This document shows positions 1 through 11,211 of a stretch of 64,000 nt of DNA, in pieces. Below the pieces are notes generated by a model, which made no database searches, was not told where the DNA came from, and saw only the letters and a list, made by a program, of their open reading frames with translations. Numbering within the stretch: the stretch's first letter is position 1; every line of letters starts with the position of its first letter. This DNA is from Cadophora sp. MPI-SDFR-AT-0126 (Eukaryota > Ascomycota > Leotiomycetes > Helotiales > Ploettnerulaceae), in assembly GCA_020747065.1 (NCBI GenBank), contig JAGMVK010000004.1:1860001-1924000 (forward strand). Reading direction: 5' to 3'. The position numbers and the translations under genes are program-made.

Positions 1-655
1 TCGCACTTTTTCCACGAAAAGGCTAGTGGTGGCTTACTAGGCAGAATCGTCTATTTCCTATATCTGCTCACAGGTGTTTTTACCTTGAAGCTGTCTGATA
101 AGATGATCGCCTTGTTTGGAGTTCGTCCTCTGCAATGGTCATCGAGACTTTGTATCATTCGAACGATACACAACTCTTCCTCCACCAACATCCAACTAGC
201 TATCGCCCTGAAGTGCAACTTCCGCTCTCTTTCCAGCTTCAGACCTGTGACTCAGATCTTCAACCATCAATCTCCCCATTTCCCCAAGACAGAACTGCCG
301 CAGATGCACCAGCGCCGCTATCACCGTTTTGTAGCCAGATACATAATCGTCAGACACACAGTGCAGTTATTCAGCGCAACGTGCCGTCCTGTAAGCCTTC
401 GGAGCGGTTATGCGGTCAAGGTGCACACCTATTAGACATGTCTCGGGCTTCATCTTGGGGTGGTGTCGAGGCTTGAGATGACTGAAGATGTATGGTACGC
501 TGACCCGCCACGATTACTTCGGGCGGTAAGATCGTTCGTAAGATACCTCAATAGGATGGCAGCTTCAATGGAGGAATGACTGGAGGATCCACGAGGTTCG
601 GTTCGTAATATGCATAATTATTGAGTATGCACAATTATACGTGAGTCTCATCTAT
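1..655. other. Left edge, no supported gene
   Basis: Overlapping open frames occupy 85-476 on the plus strand. Neither shows a recognisable domain, splice pattern or clear codon bias, so no gene is called. The stretch is probably the 3' flank of the minus-strand glycosyltransferase that ends at 656. Confidence 0.4.
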
Positions 656-1873
656 CTACATTTCTCCTTCGCTTCCTTTTGCCTCACCGATCGCCGAAGC
701 ACTTGTATCAAAATAAGCACCCGACTCTTCTACCACCATGGGAAATACCACTTCACTTTCATCTTCAACAGTGACACCTGCCGTACTCGGTACAGCCCTT
801 TCTTCGGCTTCGGCAAAACTATGATGCCAGCTCTTATCAGAATGATGCTGAGCCAACACGTCCCCATAATTTGGATCGCTGCTATGACTATGCATCTGCC
901 CAGAGCCAAATCCATTGATAGGCAGGATCAAAACATCACCAAACAGCTTGGGCTCCTGTAAATCCTGAACCTCACTCCACTCCACCTTCCTGCCCATGGC
1001 GTAACTCAAACTCTCCATCACAGCATCCGTGAACACTCCAAGTCCGGTGGCATCCATAAGGTCTTCCTCTCCAATGTTCAAGTCCGCGATATCAGTATTC
1101 TGCATCCTCGCTAGATAATCGAAATGGTAGACGACTCTAGCGACGACTGCTTCGAAAATTCGGTGTCCAGGTTTAGCCATCATCATCCGCTGGCAGAAAT
1201 TTACTGGACGGCCAAACACGTTGGACGCACTGTCGTCGTACTCGATGCCAATAACAGCGTTGATAACTCGTTCTTCAAAGCGGAGTGGGATCCATTCTTC
1301 GACGGGCTTGATACAGCTGGTGTCCAAGTCGCTGAAGACTCCCCCCTTTGCAAGCATGGTGAGATATCGCACGAATACTGCACGTAGGAATGGAACGTTG
1401 AGATCGCGCCAGAAAGCAAGTAGTGCTGGCCGGTCGTGGAAGCTGTCTTCGACGAAAAGTGTAGTCGTATCTTCTGCACACCCGTCAGTCCTTGAAGAGA
1501 AGGCACAAGCCGAAGGGGGCGCTATACCGGTCAACAATTCGTAATTCCAATCTTTGTTCGTCGAAGTCCAGGTCTCCGTCTGTTTAACCCAGTCTTCTTT
1601 CATGGACTGGCTTCCACTCTGCCAAATCTTCTTTGGAAAGCCCTCTGAAAAGTCCAACTCAGAGCCGGCCGTCAACATAACTCCATCCTGAGGACTCGCG
1701 AGAATATCAGCACCATTGTAGGGAGAGAATGGAACGGTCCCGGGGGGTACGTAGAATAGAGCGAGTAGGACAAAGACCGCCAGGACAACAAGACCTGCTT
1801 TCCGACGCATCGAGTTGAGATTGTGAGTATGTACCAGACCAAACTTCGAAGTTTGGCTCGCTCCCACCGTCAT
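656..1873 (-). CDS. GT32 (Och1-like) glycosyltransferase
   Basis: This intronless gene encodes a 405-residue protein. Residues 26-42 form one hydrophobic signal-anchor after a short basic N-terminus, the type II topology of Golgi glycosyltransferases. The GT32/Och1 pattern follows: a FPKKIWQSG strand near residue 79, the WTSTNKDW segment near 102, and the metal-binding motif GGVFSDLDTSC with DLD at 182-184. In this family the DxD coordinates Mn2+ and the sugar nucleotide. The likely role is adding mannose or a related hexose to secretory-pathway glycans; the exact donor and acceptor cannot be read from sequence. The acidic C-terminal tail after about residue 350 looks variable. It lies downstream of, and on the same strand as, the Stealth-family gene at 3.8-6.3 kb. 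The family call is firm; equivalence to yeast OCH1 is not established because fungi carry several GT32 paralogues. Confidence 0.88.
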   Translation of the reverse strand: MTVGASQTSKFGLVHTHNLNSMRRKAGLVVLAVFVLLALFYVPPGTVPFSPYNGADILASPQDGVMLTAGSELDFSEGFPKKIWQSGSQSMKEDWVKQTETWTSTNKDWNYELLTGIAPPSACAFSSRTDGCAEDTTTLFVEDSFHDRPALLAFWRDLNVPFLRAVFVRYLTMLAKGGVFSDLDTSCIKPVEEWIPLRFEERVINAVIGIEYDDSASNVFGRPVNFCQRMMMAKPGHRIFEAVVARVVYHFDYLARMQNTDIADLNIGEEDLMDATGLGVFTDAVMESLSYAMGRKVEWSEVQDLQEPKLFGDVLILPINGFGSGQMHSHSSDPNYGDVLAQHHSDKSWHHSFAEAEERAVPSTAGVTVEDESEVVFPMVVEESGAYFDTSASAIGEAKGSEGEM

Positions 1874-3810
1874 CTTGACTGCTTGCTTGATACTTGAGAC
1901 CGTTACCCGTCCGAAGTCTAGAAGTAGTCAAAGTTCCCAACTAATAATGTGAGGAGAAGCCACTTAATTACAATCGCCCAGAGAAAAGGAGGCCATTCTC
2001 ATCCAGAGACAACATCAAAACTCCATACACTACTATTCAGCCCCCTTTCCACCTCCAGATCTATGCAAAAATCAGGAACAACTCAGCCCAGCACAGCCCA
2101 ACATGCCTCCCGAAGATAAAAAGCAAAGTTTTCAGATTGAGGCGCCTCTGAATCCAGAACAAGAAAATTGGCACACGAGCAGCTCAGAAGCCACACGCGA
2201 CCTTCTACCCAATGCAGATGCTAATTTTGCCCAGCGCCCATAACAGAAAGATAGTGCCCTGTGTTCCGGCTGACTGCATATATGGACTGTTGTTGAACTG
2301 TCCCGCGTCCTGGGCAATGCAGGCACCGGTCCCGAAACAATAGATGTGACGATGCACCCCTGACCCTCATCCTGGCACGGTAATATATTATTCATTAGCG
2401 GCTTGGGACGTCCCGAAAGCTTGGGATTCGCTCTTGTTCCGCCACCAGAAGAAACGGATATATTTTTTGTCAGCTGGCGTTTTATGCTTGTCGTTGATTG
2501 ATCAGGGCTTAGCGCTTCTCATCCCCTTGTACTGCTGTGCCGTACTGCAAAAGCGGCGTGTGAAGCCCTTCCCCGGGAGCCGTTTGTTTTTCCCCAGGAG
2601 GCTTCGCTTGTAAGCTTGGCGTCGGAACGGGTTTGTTTTTCTTGTGGCTTGTGTCGCGTGCCTTTTTGGCTGAGTGCATTTTTCTTTGGTTTCTCTGCTT
2701 ATTTTGAAATCTTGGGATCGTAAAGCATGAATTGTTGAGATATAGATCTGGATCTGAGCATGTATCGGATTGATGATGATCGGATAGGGGTTGTTGTCTC
2801 CAGTTTTGGGTGGGCTCCTGGACCGGCTTCCTCCATTCACGAAGTGGCCCTTCCTTCTTGTGACTTCCAAAGATCTGATTATTGAGCTCTTCAAATGGGG
2901 ACTGGGAGGTTCCGGCGATTAAACCTCTCCGGGGATGCAACTCATTTCTGCGGTAGTAATCCTGGCAGAGATTCACCATTGATGGCTTCTATCATCCGAC
3001 TAACGAAAGCCGCTCATCTTCTGTCTGCGTCTGGCCCTTCTTCAAAACCAGCTAATTTTCCCTTAGCTCTCTCATCACCATACTAATTGTGCCTGTCAAT
3101 GCAGGAAGCACACTTTCGTTTAGGCAATGCTCTCCCCAGTATCGAACGCAGAGTCCGAAGTGGTTAAAGTTCTGGAGTGGAGCGTCTGCAATTTAGTACG
3201 AGACTTCGCGAATCTGGATCGAGCTGATCAAGTGAGGCCGCAGCCAATTGTAAAGAGCAGTTTCACGTAAGCGATGCTTGCTTCCAGCGATAAACAGGAA
3301 CAGTTAGTACGTATGGTAGTCACAGCACATCTACTTCCGGAGGGATTTGAGCCGAGCCGCCACGGCAAGTTTTGCTGGCGCATAGTGCGATAAATATCAG
3401 CTTTGGGCTATTCCTGTGAGACATCAGGAACCAGTGGGTACAATGAAAATGGACCGCGAAATTGATTGCTTGCTTTGAGTGGCAATTGAGACTTGGAGTA
3501 GCATCAGCGGCGCAAAGCGTGCTCATGCTAGGAAGCTGTCTTGATTTGGTAGTTTGAAATCCAGCAAACAACAGTTTCAATTAGTAGAGGAAAGACGTAT
3601 GATCTTTCACGGCAATGTTGCTGAATGCTGAATGAAGTTTGAATACTCTTACAAGTATGGCGAACACATGCTCCGTCTATTTACCGCCGGGTCGTACCTT
3701 GGACTCCAGACCTCATTTCTCCGTATCTATACACACTACTGACAACATGAAAGATCTAACCGCAATCTATGCCAAAACATTACCCCCAACAAAGGAAAAG
3801 AATCTCAACT
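1874..3810. other. Intergenic region between GT32 and Stealth genes
   Basis: No well-supported gene. It holds the probable promoter of the GT32 gene next to 1873 and one unexplained minus-strand open frame at 2509-2979, listed separately. The remaining frames are short and overlapping. Confidence 0.4.
2509..2979 (-). CDS. Possible 156-residue hypothetical protein
   Basis: An uninterrupted frame from an ATG at 2979 encodes a hydrophilic protein rich in Gln, Lys and Pro, with no membrane segment or signal peptide. I recognise no family. The codons do not differ clearly from the surroundings and a second minus-strand frame overlaps it almost completely, so it may be a chance open frame. It sits between two glycosylation-related genes on the same strand. 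A transcript or a homologue with the same frame would be needed to keep it. Confidence 0.22.
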   Translation of the reverse strand: MVNLCQDYYRRNELHPRRGLIAGTSQSPFEELNNQIFGSHKKEGPLREWRKPVQEPTQNWRQQPLSDHHQSDTCSDPDLYLNNSCFTIPRFQNKQRNQRKMHSAKKARDTSHKKNKPVPTPSLQAKPPGEKQTAPGEGLHTPLLQYGTAVQGDEKR

Positions 3811-6315
3811 TCAAATCTCAAACTTACTTGCCTCGGGTAGCATCTCCTCCAACAGCCTCATCATCACCCTCCTCACATCCGCAACAGCCTCCTCCTCTTC
3901 GGTACTAACATCATCATTCAAACACAGCTGTCCCACGGTCCCCCTCTTCTTGATCAGTCTCTTAAACAGTACATTCTCTACCTGTTCCGCATCTGTGATC
4001 ATGACGAAATACGCATCCGGCTCCACGACCACATACTGATATTTCCATAGCGCTTTGATGACCACCTCTCGCATCGGCGCCTGCTCCTTCTTGTTAGGTA
4101 GTAAAGGCTCGAGACCAGCCTCAACACGATTGAGAAGGAGTTTTAAGAGGCAGTCCCCACATTTCGGATGTTGGCGCGCGACGCGGTCGAAGATAGACGC
4201 GCTGCTGAATACGTGGTTCGTGTGTTTGTCATCTGAAGACTGGGACGAGAAGCCCGGTGCGAGACATTCGTTGACGTTGAATTCGAAACATTCGATATCC
4301 TTGATGGCAGCCGGTCCATCCAGAGACGTCCACTGAATATCGATATTGACTTTGGGAGGTTCGAGACCAGCTTCTTCGAGTGACTCGCTCATGTGGTAGA
4401 ACATGCGTTTCCTAAAACCAGGCTCTCCTTCTCGGGTCATACCCTCTTCAAGCTCATCCATGATGGTCTGGCGCTCACTCCACCCTAGATTTCCGTTCCC
4501 GTCGACGTCGCTGCGGAGCATGATGTAGCTCCACAGCAACGCCTCACGCTGCCGTTCCATCGTGTAGTGGAATGTCACGTACCATGAATACAACTGGAAG
4601 CCTGTCTCGCCTCGGAACCTCTGGCAGTTGCTCTGTCCAGCTGGTCGTGGAAAGGAATTGATAGCTTCGCGCGTCACGGCCCGCGAGATGGAATGCCCGA
4701 AGTGGATTTGGCCCTTGCGTTTGCGTTCGCCGAAGCGGCGGTTCAGAAGCCAGGAGGTGTAGATCAGGAAGGGCTTTTCACCGAAACGGCGCGCGTCGAG
4801 GTCGGTTGGGGGATTGACGGTGTTGTAAGAATTGGATTTGAAGCCCATGGTTGGTCCGAAGAGGGGAGAGTAGATGTCGGATGCTGAGTGGTTCTTACCG
4901 AGGAGCATATCGTCGGACAGGGCGAAAATCTGATGGAAGATTAGATCCTGTGACCAGGGAACGGAGTGGAGGGACTCACTCTATCAGTCTCGGATTTTGT
5001 ATTATAAATCTGATTCTCAATCGTCAGAGAGTTGAATGCAGGTAAACAACCTTTTTCGCTCTCGTCAAAAAATTCTTCCTGTGAAAGAATCTGTACGACT
5101 CCGTTTGTTTCGTCATCGTTCTTCAACCACAATGGTCTTTGCTTGCCCACAATTTCAGCGGGGTCCTCAACGGTGGCTGTTTCTGCTTCCAGAGGATTGG
5201 CGACCGAATTGACGAGCAATTGAATCTTGTTCCGAAAGCTTGAGGCATATTTCTCAACGCTACGGATCGAATATCGCAGCTCGTCCCAATCGCGATATCG
5301 GTTTACCCGGTGCGATTCGAGCCATAGTCCTTCAGGGTCATTGAGGGTTGAGTTGACTTCATAGGGGTAGATAGTTTCTTGAAACTCAGTATCGGAGCCA
5401 TTGACCCCTATAATTGCCGAGTCAGCTCTTATCTAGGGAGAAACTATTGGCGGGGTGAGGAAAATAAGAAGTCTCACATGTGTAAATGAAATCAATCTTC
5501 GTTTCGTTGAGCAGGCCATACTTCTGAATATCCAGCTGCGCTTCAGAGAACCACAGATCTTCCCATCCTTTCAATGTCACATCGGCAACGGCGTCTTCGA
5601 ATGGGATGTGTATTATGTCCGGTAGTGTCTCAGCCTTCTCACTCTGAGCAGCGTATTCGAAATAAGCGGGAAATCGTCTCTGTGCTCCAGGATCCTCTGA
5701 CCAGGATCGCAGGGTGTCGTTGTCTGTGTCTGACTTTACAGCCGGCGAACGGTGTTGATCGATGAGTTTTTGGGACGCTTCTTTGACTAAAAGTGGTGGG
5801 TTGTATGAGTCCGACCCTCCTTTGGGAGTTGGAACCAGTGGTTTGTCGGGGTTTTTGTCGTCGCCTGGCTGTTCCTTTTGAACCTCATCATCGGTACTCT
5901 TCTCCGAGGCGACGCTTTCCTTTGATGTATCTATTGGCGAGTAGCTTTCAGCTTCCGGATCGTTGGCCAGGCTTGATGCCAAGTCGACGACATCGTCCCT
6001 TTCATCTGAAGTAGTAGGTGCCAAGTCGACAGCGTCGTTTTCCTCATCGCTGGACGGATTTGTCAACTCAACAACTTCTTGGTCGATCACTGGCTCCTCT
6101 ATGCGTTGCTGACCCTGCTTCTGTAGGTATGTCATGGTGGTCCTCTCATCCACAGTCCTCTCGTTCAATTCAACCGCCGGTCTCAAATACCGATGCCACA
6201 CAAGGAGGCATATCGCCAAAATGATTAGAACTCTGTACCGATTGAAAGGATTCCGCTTGAGAGTCAAACTCGAGGCTTTCTGCCATTGCGGTAACTTGGA
6301 CTGATTTTTGTACAT
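3811..6315 (-). CDS. Stealth-family sugar-phosphotransferase (GNPTAB-like)
   Basis: Three exons (6315-5478, 5407-4980, 4929-3811) join in frame to about 794 residues; both introns are GT-AG (69 and 50 nt). The N-terminus is basic with one hydrophobic anchor near residues 29-42, then a long acidic low-complexity stalk. Splicing of exons 1 and 2 restores the Stealth CR1 motif IDFIYTWVNGSD (274-285), with the Trp codon split by the intron. CR2 follows as NRYRDWDELRYSIRSVEKY near 315-333. The SDDMLLGKNHS segment near 427-437 and the HFGHSISRAV block near 498 match later conserved blocks. An EF-hand-like loop, DVDGNGNLGWSE, sits near 563-574, as in the animal GlcNAc-1-phosphotransferase alpha/beta subunit. 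The family transfers a sugar phosphate to a glycan; the fungal donor and acceptor are unknown. It probably acts in the Golgi lumen. The neighbouring GT32 gene suggests related glycan work. Confidence 0.87.
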
Positions 6316-8682
6316 TCTGACGATAGGCCCAGATATGTTAAAACAAACAAGGCATCAAGGGAGGACAAGACAGACGAGCAAAAATGACAGATGGGAGTGA
6401 AGAAGTTGGAAGGAAGATAAATATCGTGCAAAAAGCAAATACTTCAATCATCCCATGTTTTGAATTCAAGATGAAGACTGTCGCTTCAGGGAGAGAATGG
6501 GATAAGCATGACTCGTCTATAATGCTCTAGAGGAAAGGAAGTCCGATTCAGGAGAATCCCAGAAAGAAATGCTTTATCGATCTAGATCTGATATCAATCA
6601 ATCAAAATAGACTTCATGCCACATCCCGCGACCAGGAAAGGAAATGTGTCGCACGACTGGTACGGAGGTACTTGGAAAGACAGGAAAGCAACGCCACCAC
6701 CCGAATGATTGCATGCTAGCATTGATGCAGGGGAGGTAGTTGGAATTGGGAAAAGGAGACAGGCAGACTGACGGACGGGAGAGACTCCAGCTCTGCTTCA
6801 TTTCGACTTGCCTGAAGATCCTGTCCATGCAGAAGATGCGTAAAGCTTGCTTTCTATTTCAGCGCGGCTCGAGTGAAGGGATGCCGGAGCATCATCATGC
6901 ACGATAATGAGCGTCAAGGTCATCACGGCGAGGTGCATGCAAGTCGCTGCAGGTCCAGCCGCCAGGAAGGAAGATTACTTTTCCCCCCTTCCATGTCTCT
7001 CTCCCTCCCTCCCTCCCTCCTGTCTCAAGCCTCAAGGCTCAAGTCCCGAAAGGAGGTGTGAGAGTGGAGAGGAGAGTGCAAAAGCGGCCTTGTTGTGCCG
7101 GGTTGGTTGCCAGTGAAATTAAGGTAAGGGGCTTGGCAAGGGCAGGCCCTGCTGACAGCCCTGTGTGGCGGTATGACAGGGGGTTGGTTACTGGGCGCGA
7201 CGCCGCCAATCGGGAAGCCTGCGTGGGTCAAAGATCCGTCAATTAGTGGCCGATCTAGCGTGTCGCTTCTGAAGCATAACTTAAAGGCTACTACTGACTT
7301 TGACTACACCGGACTGGATGCCAGCCATACGGAACTAAACCTTTCTTTGACCTCACCTCACCTCACCTCACCTCACCTCACCTCACCTAAACCCAACTCC
7401 TCCTCTCTCGTCTCGTCTCGTCTGGTCTCCACAACACTCGACCGAGACTTCATCACTGCATTCCATGTCATCATTGACTGGCCAGGTCCCAAGTCCCAGC
7501 TCTCAGTCAGCCACAACGCCTGCCTCAATAGACATGGGTTCTGTAGAAAGAAACCATAGAATCAACACGACAGGCAGGGTCTGTCGCCGGGACGATTCCT
7601 GCCTTAATTCAGCTTCCAGGGTTGGGTTACTCCCGAAGCTTAATTGAGCTGGCCTGTCATGTCAGAATGATAAGCAGGCTTCCAGATGTGGAAACCCGGC
7701 ATGTGCTTGCCCAACTACCAGCAGGTCAATATGCAGGTACAGGCACATACGGGAATCCCAACATCCACTCCTCTACTCGGTGAATGGTCCCTTGCAAGCC
7801 TCGTTTTCTACATCTGTTCCTGCATTTCTTCTGCCGTTTGAAAGCCAGCTAAGAAACAACCCGCATGTTGGGCCCAGACTTCTTGCTATGTGAGCTTGCT
7901 TTTGTCTCACCAAGTGGTGATTATGGAGTGGACCTGTGCGCCTTTTTCTTCAGCCTTTTCTCAGCCTCAATCAGGGACGTTTGATGAGGACTGTAAGGCG
8001 AATATTTCATCACTGTCAACAACTCAACAACCGGAGCGGCGTCACTTGAAGCCATCGGTGCACTGCGACGATTCAGCAAGTCGAACTACTTTTATTCTGG
8101 TTACTCCTGCTACAAATCAAACATCACGACTTGTAGCTTGACAAAAAACAAAAAGTCACGTATTGCTTTTGGAACCCCCACGACCTCCCTCGCTCAAAGC
8201 GAATCTATTCATCCCAACCTGGATCAAATAGCGTTAAGCATTCTTATTCTATCTTGATCTGCATGCCCCTATGTTAAATTACCGCCCATGGAGCACTGCC
8301 CTCATCGTCGAGGCGGGCTGGTCCAGTGACTAATTTCTCCTTTTGGAATCCATCAACATGGCCCAGCGATCCTTCCGATGACCTACACCCCTTTTGGTCA
8401 AAACGAAGCGGGACGAGGCAGTCGAATTTTAATGGGCCATGCGACCTCTCAGAGCTCGGCTTGAAAACGCCACAAGCTTCTCTCATTATCATGATATCTA
8501 TCTCTTGATCTTGAATCACCTTCTCTTCTTCTCTTCATCTCAAGTTCTTGTCTTCTTGACAGCTCACGCTCTTTTGGTTCTGTACCTTAATACTGTCTAC
8601 GTGGCAACTTACACTCTTTTTCGGTGCTTTATCACGTTCGTTACTGTACTAATTTTTCCCCTCTTCGATTTCCGCCGTCACG
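6316..8682. other. 2.4 kb intergenic region with simple repeats
   Basis: No supported gene. It contains the Stealth gene promoter, a pyrimidine tract of CCCT units (about 7001-7020) and a CCTCA pentamer array (7351-7385). The segment just before 8683 is rich in CT and is the likely promoter and 5' UTR of the WSC protein gene. Open frames here are short and follow the repeats. Confidence 0.45.
7351..7385. repeat. CCTCA pentamer microsatellite, seven copies
   Basis: Seven perfect tandem copies of CCTCA run from 7351 to 7385 and then break down into CCTAA. A shorter CGTCT-like tract follows near 7407-7422. Both are strand-asymmetric pyrimidine repeats in non-coding DNA and are expected to vary in length between strains. 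Confidence 0.9.
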
Positions 8683-10645
8683 ATGAGATCCTCAAGCATT
8701 GTCAATAATGCCTTTTGGCTGGTTTCTGGAACCGCCACTTTGGCCACAGCGTCCAAACCTCTTGCTACGGTCTATCCGTGTCCATCTTGCCCCTCCAGTG
8801 CTGCTCCGCCGGCTATCACGATCACGGCTCAATACCAAGCAGTTTCAACATGCGCGCCCCACACAATTCAAGCGACTTCATATGGCAGCGAGTTGTACGA
8901 GGTCGAGCCATCTTGCAGCGCTGCCTACCCGTGGGTCTCAACAGTCATTCCTTGCGCCAAAGGATCCAGTACAACCATTACCAAGGTTGACCAGACCGTC
9001 GAAGTATCATATGTCTCTACCGTTCTGACTTCGGAGATCCCGTACACAACGACCGCACCTGCGTATAATGAAACTGGATATGGATACAGCAATGTGACCA
9101 CCTACACCAGCACCAAGCTGACCACCATGGTTGTCGACATCAACTGCCCATACAACGAGTTAGGGCCCATGGCTATCCCAGGATACGGAGGAAGCGGTCT
9201 TTGCACCACGTGTGCTGAAGATAAGGATGGAAGCAAGTCTCAAGGCGTTACAGTCACCAAGTGCCTCGACAAGAGCTGCTCAACTTACACGGAAACTTGG
9301 GTATCGACTAAGCCTACGCCAACATCCGTCAGCTCGACCGTCTATTCAGTTGAGACTTATTTGCCCAGCGCCGGAGAGTATACAATCCCAGTGACGACAG
9401 TCTGCACCGGCTCCAATCCAGAGTTCACCAAGCCAGTGACCAAGACCTTTACGATCACCACCTCGGTTTCTGAGGCTCAGACTATCCATGTCACCAAGAC
9501 TTTGACAATCACTTACAAGGGGAAGCCAGCTCCAACAGCTTATTCCTCTTCGTCCAAGTTACCTCTCTCCACCTCGACTTACTGCACCAAGAATGGCGTC
9601 CAGACGATCCCTATTGTTGCAACAATCACGCCTTCCAAAGCAGGATACTCCATTCCAATTACCACCACCGTCTACTACACGACAACTGTCACCAACGCCC
9701 CTGTTCACATTGGATGTACCAAGACCGTCACAGTTACTTTCACCGCCAAACCTTACTCCCAGACTCCGGCCAGCGAGACGTGAGTTCTTCCAAACCTCTT
9801 CGCACTGCGAAATACTAACCGAACAATAGAACCAAGAGCTCAGCGGGATACCCCACAGCACCAGTCTCGGTATCCGCAAGCTACACGGCGGGCCCTGCAA
9901 CCAAGACTCCAGTACCAGTCACCAGCCCAGCAAGCTACACGCCCAAGTACCCAACTGTGGCCCCCTACCAGAACAGCACCATGAAGACATCCACCTACTC
10001 CGCCACCACCACCTCGGCAAGCAGCTACCCAACCGGATCCTGCGAGTATTCCGGCTGCTACGGATCGCCAAGCGGCTTCGCTGACTTCACTCTCGTCGAG
10101 AGCAGCGAGTACATGAGCGTCGCCCTCTGCACAAGCGAGTGTACCGCTTCCGGATACCCATTCTCCGGACTCTACGACACGTAAGTCCTTCTTTGTCCAA
10201 TGTGCCAATCCAAGACTAATATATCCCCTCCAGTGAATGCTACTGCAGCTCTTCCCTCAGCACCTGCACCGAAGCCGGCGGCTCATGCTCGCTCCCCTGC
10301 CCCGGATCCGCCTCCCAGCATTGCGGCGGCAACGCCGTCACAGGCGCTAAGCGCCTGCAAAGCAAGCTCTTCGACGTCTACGAGTGCTCCGTCGCGCCAA
10401 CGCCAACCTCGACGTACTCAGACGCAACATCCTACACCGTCGAGCCCACAGCCGACCCCTCGTCGGATCCCGAGCCAGAGGAATACAAGCGCGATGTCCA
10501 GGCCGCCGAGCTTGAGACACGCGATGCTGCACGTGATGCTAAGCTGAGACGTGGTGGTGTGTTGAGGAGTGCGGAGAGCAGCGAGCTGAAGAACGCAGCG
10601 ATGGTGAAGCGTGACTTTGGAATCAAGGCGCCCTTTGGTATGTAA
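8683..10645 (+). CDS. Secreted Thr-rich cell-surface protein with WSC domain
   Basis: Exons 8683-9779, 9830-10180 and 10234-10645 join in frame to about 619 residues. The N-terminus resembles a signal peptide ending near TATASKP. Residues about 30-430 are Thr/Ser/Pro-rich with recurring Val/Thr-Thr-Lys-Thr strands (for example VTKTFTIT, VTKTLTIT) and paired cysteines, as in heavily O-glycosylated wall proteins. A WSC domain lies at about 434-535: GCYG, the CTSEC-like pair, ECYCSSSL and the HCGG segment give the usual spaced cysteines. WSC domains bind polysaccharide and occur in wall-stress sensors and wall-bound enzymes. No transmembrane helix or GPI signal follows; the tail is charged and contains KR pairs. 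The stop overlaps a donor-like GGTATGT, so a further exon cannot be excluded. The product is probably secreted or wall-associated. Confidence 0.82.
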
Positions 10646-11211
10646 ATGTGTGTGCTGGGTACTCAGATACACCCCACAATATCTCTCCCACACTTTGCAA
10701 TTGCCATCGTCTCCGGCTCTCGCTGTACAATACCTTTGGGCTTTCGTTGCTCTGCTTGGCGCGGAATGTGTATGCCATTTTCCTTTGTGTTATTTTACTT
10801 CTTTCGGTGGATTGAGGATGGTAATTAGAAGGGAGAGATGGGAGTTTTAGATGGATGGATTTGGGGGTTTAGACGGGATTTTTTAGGATGTGTTAATGTC
10901 ATGCCAATATCAATATACGTCCTTTTTGCCCGTCGATATTGTCGTTCACGTGCCACACTTCGGTCTGAATATCTTTAGGTTCAGCTGCAGTCGGTTGTTT
11001 TTGCTTGTGCAAGTGCTGTATATCGTTATTCGAGTTTATTTTAGTTCTCTGCCGAGCAGCTACAGGAGTTGCGATTTCATTGGGCTCAGAGCTGCTCCAC
11101 ACGTTGGAGCGTACCTTATTTCGCGTCTCTGACTGAGCAGATTGCATAAATATTCATAACGGCCGTTTCTCTCCATCTATCGTACCTATGTATTCACCAA
11201 TGCGCCTTCCC
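10646..11211. other. Intergenic gap between convergent genes
   Basis: This is a 0.57 kb spacer between the 3' ends of the WSC gene (plus) and the GH32 gene (minus). I see only AT-rich 3' UTR-like sequence and no supported gene. Confidence 0.5.
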
